Source: Virgibacillus subterraneus | GTDB lineage: Bacteria; Bacillota; Bacilli; Bacillales; Amphibacillaceae | NCBI RefSeq assembly: GCF_900110695.1 | Contig: NZ_FOEH01000003.1 | Span: 1 to 64,000 of the forward strand | Length of the DNA: 64,000 nt | Direction: 5' to 3' | Shown: piece after piece, positions 60,881 to 64,000 of the stretch | How the letters are laid out: each line of letters opens with the position of its first letter | Position numbering within the stretch: the stretch's first letter is position 1 | Translations under genes and position numbers: made by a program | Notes under the pieces: model-generated | The model's input: only the letters and a program-made list of their open reading frames with translations | What the model was told of the DNA's origin: nothing | Databases searched by the model: none

Positions 60881-61029
60881 ACTGCATAAATAGGTCATAA
60901 AGGATTGAATTCCAGAGTATAAGGCGCTTATAAATGTTATATAAGCATAGCTTTTCAAAAGTGATATGTAATTACTATTATTCATGTTGAGTAATAGCAG
61001 TTAATATGGAGAGAGGGGAGAGTGAGCAT

Positions 61030-61401
61030 ATGTCATTTAACTATGAAAAGATTGATCATGTCCAATTAGCAGCTCCTATTAAAGGAGAAAATCAGGCCCG
61101 TGAATTTTATAAGGATAAATTAGGCTTTGTAGAGGTCGAAAAACCAGTACTATTAAAGAAGAATGGTGGCGTTTGGTTTCAGGCTGGAAATATTCATATA
61201 CATATTGGGGTGGAAGAGCCATTTGTTCCAGCTAAAAAAGCGCATCCAGCTTTCCAGGTGAAAAATATAGAAGCGATGAAGCAATATCTGGCTGAGAAAG
61301 ATGTTGCATTTAAAGCGGATGACCGGCTTCCAGGAGCAAATCGTTTTTATGTGTCTGATCCATTTGGAAATAGGCTGGAGTTCTTGGAGTGGGAAGAATA
61401 G
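61030..61401 (+). CDS. VOC family (glyoxalase-like) protein
   Basis: 123 aa, two beta-alpha-beta-beta-beta halves: IDHVQLAAPIKGENQAREFYKDKLGF, FQAGNIHIHIGVE and RFYVSDPFGNRLEFLEW, the last ending in the usual metal Glu. Such proteins act in fosfomycin or glyoxal detoxification or as isomerases; not determinable here. ATG 61030 nine bases after GAGGGGAG. Confidence 0.88.
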   Translation: MSFNYEKIDHVQLAAPIKGENQAREFYKDKLGFVEVEKPVLLKKNGGVWFQAGNIHIHIGVEEPFVPAKKAHPAFQVKNIEAMKQYLAEKDVAFKADDRLPGANRFYVSDPFGNRLEFLEWEE

Positions 61402-61417
61402 CAATCCAGACCTAAGA

Positions 61418-61445
61418 AGGCTTCGGGAAGGTATTCCCGAAGCCT
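61418..61445. terminator. convergent hairpin
   Basis: Perfect stem AGGCTTCGGGA / TCCCGAAGCCT between the convergent VOC and anti-sigma genes; T-run weak on both strands. Confidence 0.5.
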
Positions 61446-61462
61446 ATTGCTACGAACAATTA

Positions 61463-62878
61463 CTATTCTTTTAAGTCAATTTTTATTGGGTCCATTTTGA
61501 TATGGTTATCATTTGCGCTTAGCGTGCCAAATGGAACCATTATTGAGTAGTCTCTTATATTGAATTGACCAGGGTTCTCTATTGTATAAGTTGATTTAAA
61601 ATGTAATCTTTCTTCGTCTTTTAATTTCGCCGTATTACTTCTAATCCTGTTTTCGAGCATTTTTTCCATCTCCAAATTACCATTTTCATCTCTATAGATA
61701 TTATTGGACTTAATTAACATAATAAAATTAGCGAAGTTTTGAACAATATCCTTTCTAATGGTATCTGTGTCTACACTTTGAACATTGTAATCCAAGATAA
61801 GTTTATTTCCGCTTTGTTCTACTTTATTAACCCTAATGCTATAATCAAACCTTTCACTTTCCACCATAAATGGGGTAGTCAGATCAAGTGATGTCACGGT
61901 GTCTTCTTCGTGTTGGACAATTTCAGGTTTAATAGTTAGATATTCTGCTTTACCATTGATTTTGCTATTAAATAATTCTCGTGTCTCCTTCTCAACTAAA
62001 TCACCATTCTGTTCGGTTTCTAGGACCGCTGCATGTCGTGGTGATAGTTTATTTCCCTCATTATCTATAACCGTTAATATTATATCGTCATTTTTAACAG
62101 CTATAGGGAATGTTGTATTATAATTCAGCATTGTTGTTGCTTTCCCTTTTTCAACTGACTCCATTTTAAGCGTATAGTCTTTATGTGTACCTTCAGCCTG
62201 AGTATAAATTGTTTCTGAAGGAATTTGCTGAACCGGTACATTAAATGTCCAATTTCCCTTTACTCCTGCTATGGAAGTGAATGTTAATGGCAGATTATAA
62301 TCTTTAGGTAAATTAGCATCAGGATTTTCAAACTCCATCGCAGCAACGTAACCATCTTCAGTTTCTTCCAGTCCGGTCATAGATGAGGACCATTGTTCCC
62401 GTTCGTCGCCACCAAACAAGTGAAAACCATATCCAGTTTCAGGTCCTTTATCTCCACCAACATTATCAAAGGATAATCGATCACCTTGAGCTTTAAATGT
62501 AATACCTATAATATTCCCATCATAGTAAGCACTTGTTATCGTAATATCTACATTATTACTTGTTGCATTTTGGTTTAGTTGTGTAACTAAACCACTTTTT
62601 GATAATTGCGATCCAATTTGCATGCTGAAGTTCTCATATATAGAGCCTATTAAAGGTACAGATGCTAACACATTTGTGATTGGTGCAAAAACCAAACCGG
62701 ATGCTAAGAATGTGCTGGCAGCAACTGATGCAATAGTTCCGAGAATTTTAGCCTTTGACATTCTGTTTGGCGTTTTTTCATTTCGTCCCTTTTCTATTCC
62801 CTTGTCAATTGCATCGAATATTTCACTCTTTTCAACATTTATTTCATTAATTTCTTTATTGAATTGCTCTTTGAACAT
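61463..62878 (-). CDS. DUF4179-type anti-sigma factor
   Basis: 471 aa. A cytoplasmic N-terminal part (about 1-45), one membrane segment near residues 46-70 (ILGTIASVAASTFLASGLVF), and a large extracellular DUF4179/DUF5643 region with beta-sheet character. Encoded directly after and overlapping an ECF sigma gene by 23 bp, so it most likely binds and inhibits that sigma factor until a surface signal is received. ATG 62878 nine bases after GGGGGAG; a TTG further upstream is less likely. Confidence 0.85.
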   Translation of the reverse strand: MFKEQFNKEINEINVEKSEIFDAIDKGIEKGRNEKTPNRMSKAKILGTIASVAASTFLASGLVFAPITNVLASVPLIGSIYENFSMQIGSQLSKSGLVTQLNQNATSNNVDITITSAYYDGNIIGITFKAQGDRLSFDNVGGDKGPETGYGFHLFGGDEREQWSSSMTGLEETEDGYVAAMEFENPDANLPKDYNLPLTFTSIAGVKGNWTFNVPVQQIPSETIYTQAEGTHKDYTLKMESVEKGKATTMLNYNTTFPIAVKNDDIILTVIDNEGNKLSPRHAAVLETEQNGDLVEKETRELFNSKINGKAEYLTIKPEIVQHEEDTVTSLDLTTPFMVESERFDYSIRVNKVEQSGNKLILDYNVQSVDTDTIRKDIVQNFANFIMLIKSNNIYRDENGNLEMEKMLENRIRSNTAKLKDEERLHFKSTYTIENPGQFNIRDYSIMVPFGTLSANDNHIKMDPIKIDLKE

Positions 62879-63395
62879 TGTTATCCACTCCCCCAATTAT
62901 CTTTTTTAATTCAATCTTTGCCCGTCGCAGATAAGTCTTAATTGTGTTTTCTGGTTTTTCCATTGTTTCCGAGATTTGATAAACAGTCAGATCATGATAA
63001 TAAAATAGGATAATTACTGTTTGATATTCCTTATTTAATCTAGTTATTGCGTTTAATGTATCCAGTTTGTCCTCAATGTTTGTACTGGGTTCGTTCGGCA
63101 TATTATTAATAATATTTTCATCTAGTACAACTTTTTTTCGCTTACTTATAATGTCGTATGCTGTACGAATTAATATTTTAGTTAGCCATGAATGAAAATA
63201 CTGAGGCTGTTTCACTTGTTTTATAGATACAAAAGCTTTATAAATCGTCTCTTGCAGAACGTCTAATGCATCTTCTTTGTTTCGTACGTAAAGAAAAGCC
63301 GTTTTGTACAATTTCTCACTTTCATTTTTTACTAGGGTTTCAAATGCTTGTCCGTCCCCATTTATTGCTTTGTCAACAAGGTCCAAATTTTCCAA
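62856..63395 (-). CDS. ECF RNA polymerase sigma factor
   Basis: 179 aa. Region 2 (FETLVKNESEKLYKTAFLYVRNKEDALDVLQETIYKAF, described by its ends) with HSWLTKILIR, and region 4 (LNKEYQTVIILFYYHDLTVYQISETMEKPENTIKTYLRRAK). TTG start seven bases after AAAGGAGG. SigV/SigW-like group-4 factor with its membrane anti-sigma as the next gene. Confidence 0.92.
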   Translation of the reverse strand: MENLDLVDKAINGDGQAFETLVKNESEKLYKTAFLYVRNKEDALDVLQETIYKAFVSIKQVKQPQYFHSWLTKILIRTAYDIISKRKKVVLDENIINNMPNEPSTNIEDKLDTLNAITRLNKEYQTVIILFYYHDLTVYQISETMEKPENTIKTYLRRAKIELKKIIGGVDNNVQRAIQ

Positions 63396-63536
63396 GTTGT
63401 AACCTCCTTTCACACGTTAGAGCAATTACCGTATAAAAAAGTTTCAAAAAATATATTATTCCTAAGTTACATAGCCCCTCAATTATGGAATTTTCCTACA
63501 ATATAATTTATAATTTGTGTATCGAGGAGGGTCGCT

Positions 63537-64000
63537 ATGAAAACAGAGAGTCGGTTTATGAATTTTATTGGTGGACGAGATCTCTTTTTTGGATTAATTC
63601 TATTGATTCTAATTGGTATCGCAATATTAATTTATACCAAAGTTTCATTCATTTTTAATCCAATACTTGTCGTTTTTTCAACTGTTTTACCGCCAGTTAT
63701 ATTGGCCTTTATAGCTTACTATTTGTTAAATCCAATTGTAAATATTCTGCAGCGTTTACATATTAAGCGAATTTGGGGAATTGTCATCATTATCCTTGGT
63801 ATTAGTGGTTTGCTTACGGGTGTGATTTTACTTACGGCACCTGCTATTGAAGCCCAGGTTAAAGATTTGGCTACGAACTTTCCAAAATACTTACAGCAAA
63901 TGGGAGAAGGCATTAAATTATCGATACAAAATTCATTTTTGGCACCTTATTATGATCAGGGATACAATTGGCTTGTATCAAATCTCAGTAATCTGACTAG
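63537..64000 (+). CDS. AI-2E family transporter, 5' part
   Basis: The first 154 codons, cut by the window end. Begins MKTESRFMNFIGGRDLFFG with membrane segments at about 18-35, 44-70 and 78-100; VILAFIAYYLLNPIVNIL followed by IKRIWGIVIIILGISGL is the family N-terminus (YtvI/YubA/PerM-like). ATG follows GAGGAGGG. The transport substrate is unknown despite the family name. Confidence 0.85.
   Translation, partial: MKTESRFMNFIGGRDLFFGLILLILIGIAILIYTKVSFIFNPILVVFSTVLPPVILAFIAYYLLNPIVNILQRLHIKRIWGIVIIILGISGLLTGVILLTAPAIEAQVKDLATNFPKYLQQMGEGIKLSIQNSFLAPYYDQGYNWLVSNLSNLT

Overview
The window is AT-rich chromosomal DNA from a spore-forming member of the Bacillaceae. The gene content (SerA, SppA-RDD pair, intracellular subtilisin with a LIPY motif, a CsgA-like spore protein, a YflT-type stress protein, S-box and LicT-type RNA switches, cre-like sites, strong AGGAGG ribosome sites, frequent TTG/GTG starts) suggests a moderately halophilic or alkaliphilic lineage near Oceanobacillus, Virgibacillus or Lentibacillus. 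The genus is an inference; no rRNA or tRNA gene was seen.

Layout. 1-6 kb: a run of short plus-strand orphan genes (small membrane proteins, lipoproteins, one acetyltransferase), most followed within 0-16 bp of the stop codon by a copy of a roughly 25-bp directional repeat. It looks like a gene-cassette array, and beside it sits a GC-rich, actinobacterial-looking DUF899 gene. 6-8.5 kb: a cupin protein, a MaoC-like hydratase, a CXXC membrane protein and a palindromic interspersed repeat. 8.8-12.8 kb (minus): serA, a class V aminotransferase and an NRDE-family gene in one translationally coupled operon, then a stress protein. 13-17 kb: two GNAT acetyltransferases, a Nudix hydrolase, a HEAT-repeat protein, a methyltransferase and a nuclease-like/winged-helix fusion. 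17-25.6 kb: tandem 203-bp repeats, intracellular subtilisin, a DHA2 drug exporter, and a TetR / MMPL / LxxG-repeat envelope module.

25.9-35 kb is an accessory stretch of small detoxification and modification genes (alpha/beta hydrolase, APH-like kinase, Nudix, DinB, TmrB-like kinase, PNPOx-like, S51 peptidase, metallophosphoesterase) mixed with short membrane peptides and several frameshifted genes. 35-37.5 kb (minus) holds two methyltransferases of methionine synthesis behind a SAM-I riboswitch. 38-41.7 kb holds an exonuclease, an SDR, YdbC, SppA and an RDD protein. 41.7-44.9 kb is a sugar PTS (IIA, LicT-type antiterminator, IICB) preceded by an RNA antiterminator/terminator pair. 44.9-51 kb is a complete rbsRKDACB ribose operon whose leader carries twin RbsR-type operators and an unusual ten-copy 21-bp tandem repeat.

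51-64 kb: an acyl-CoA ligase, spore-related small genes, a NarL-type two-component system directly upstream of two paralogous secreted subtilases (one with a C-terminal SLH-like region), a VOC protein, an ECF sigma factor with its DUF4179-type anti-sigma, and the start of an AI-2E family transporter cut by the window end.

The least explained structures are the cassette-like array at 84-5734, the rbs leader minisatellite at 45009-45210, and the repeated appearance of genes whose best start codon is ATT or ATC rather than ATG/GTG/TTG.
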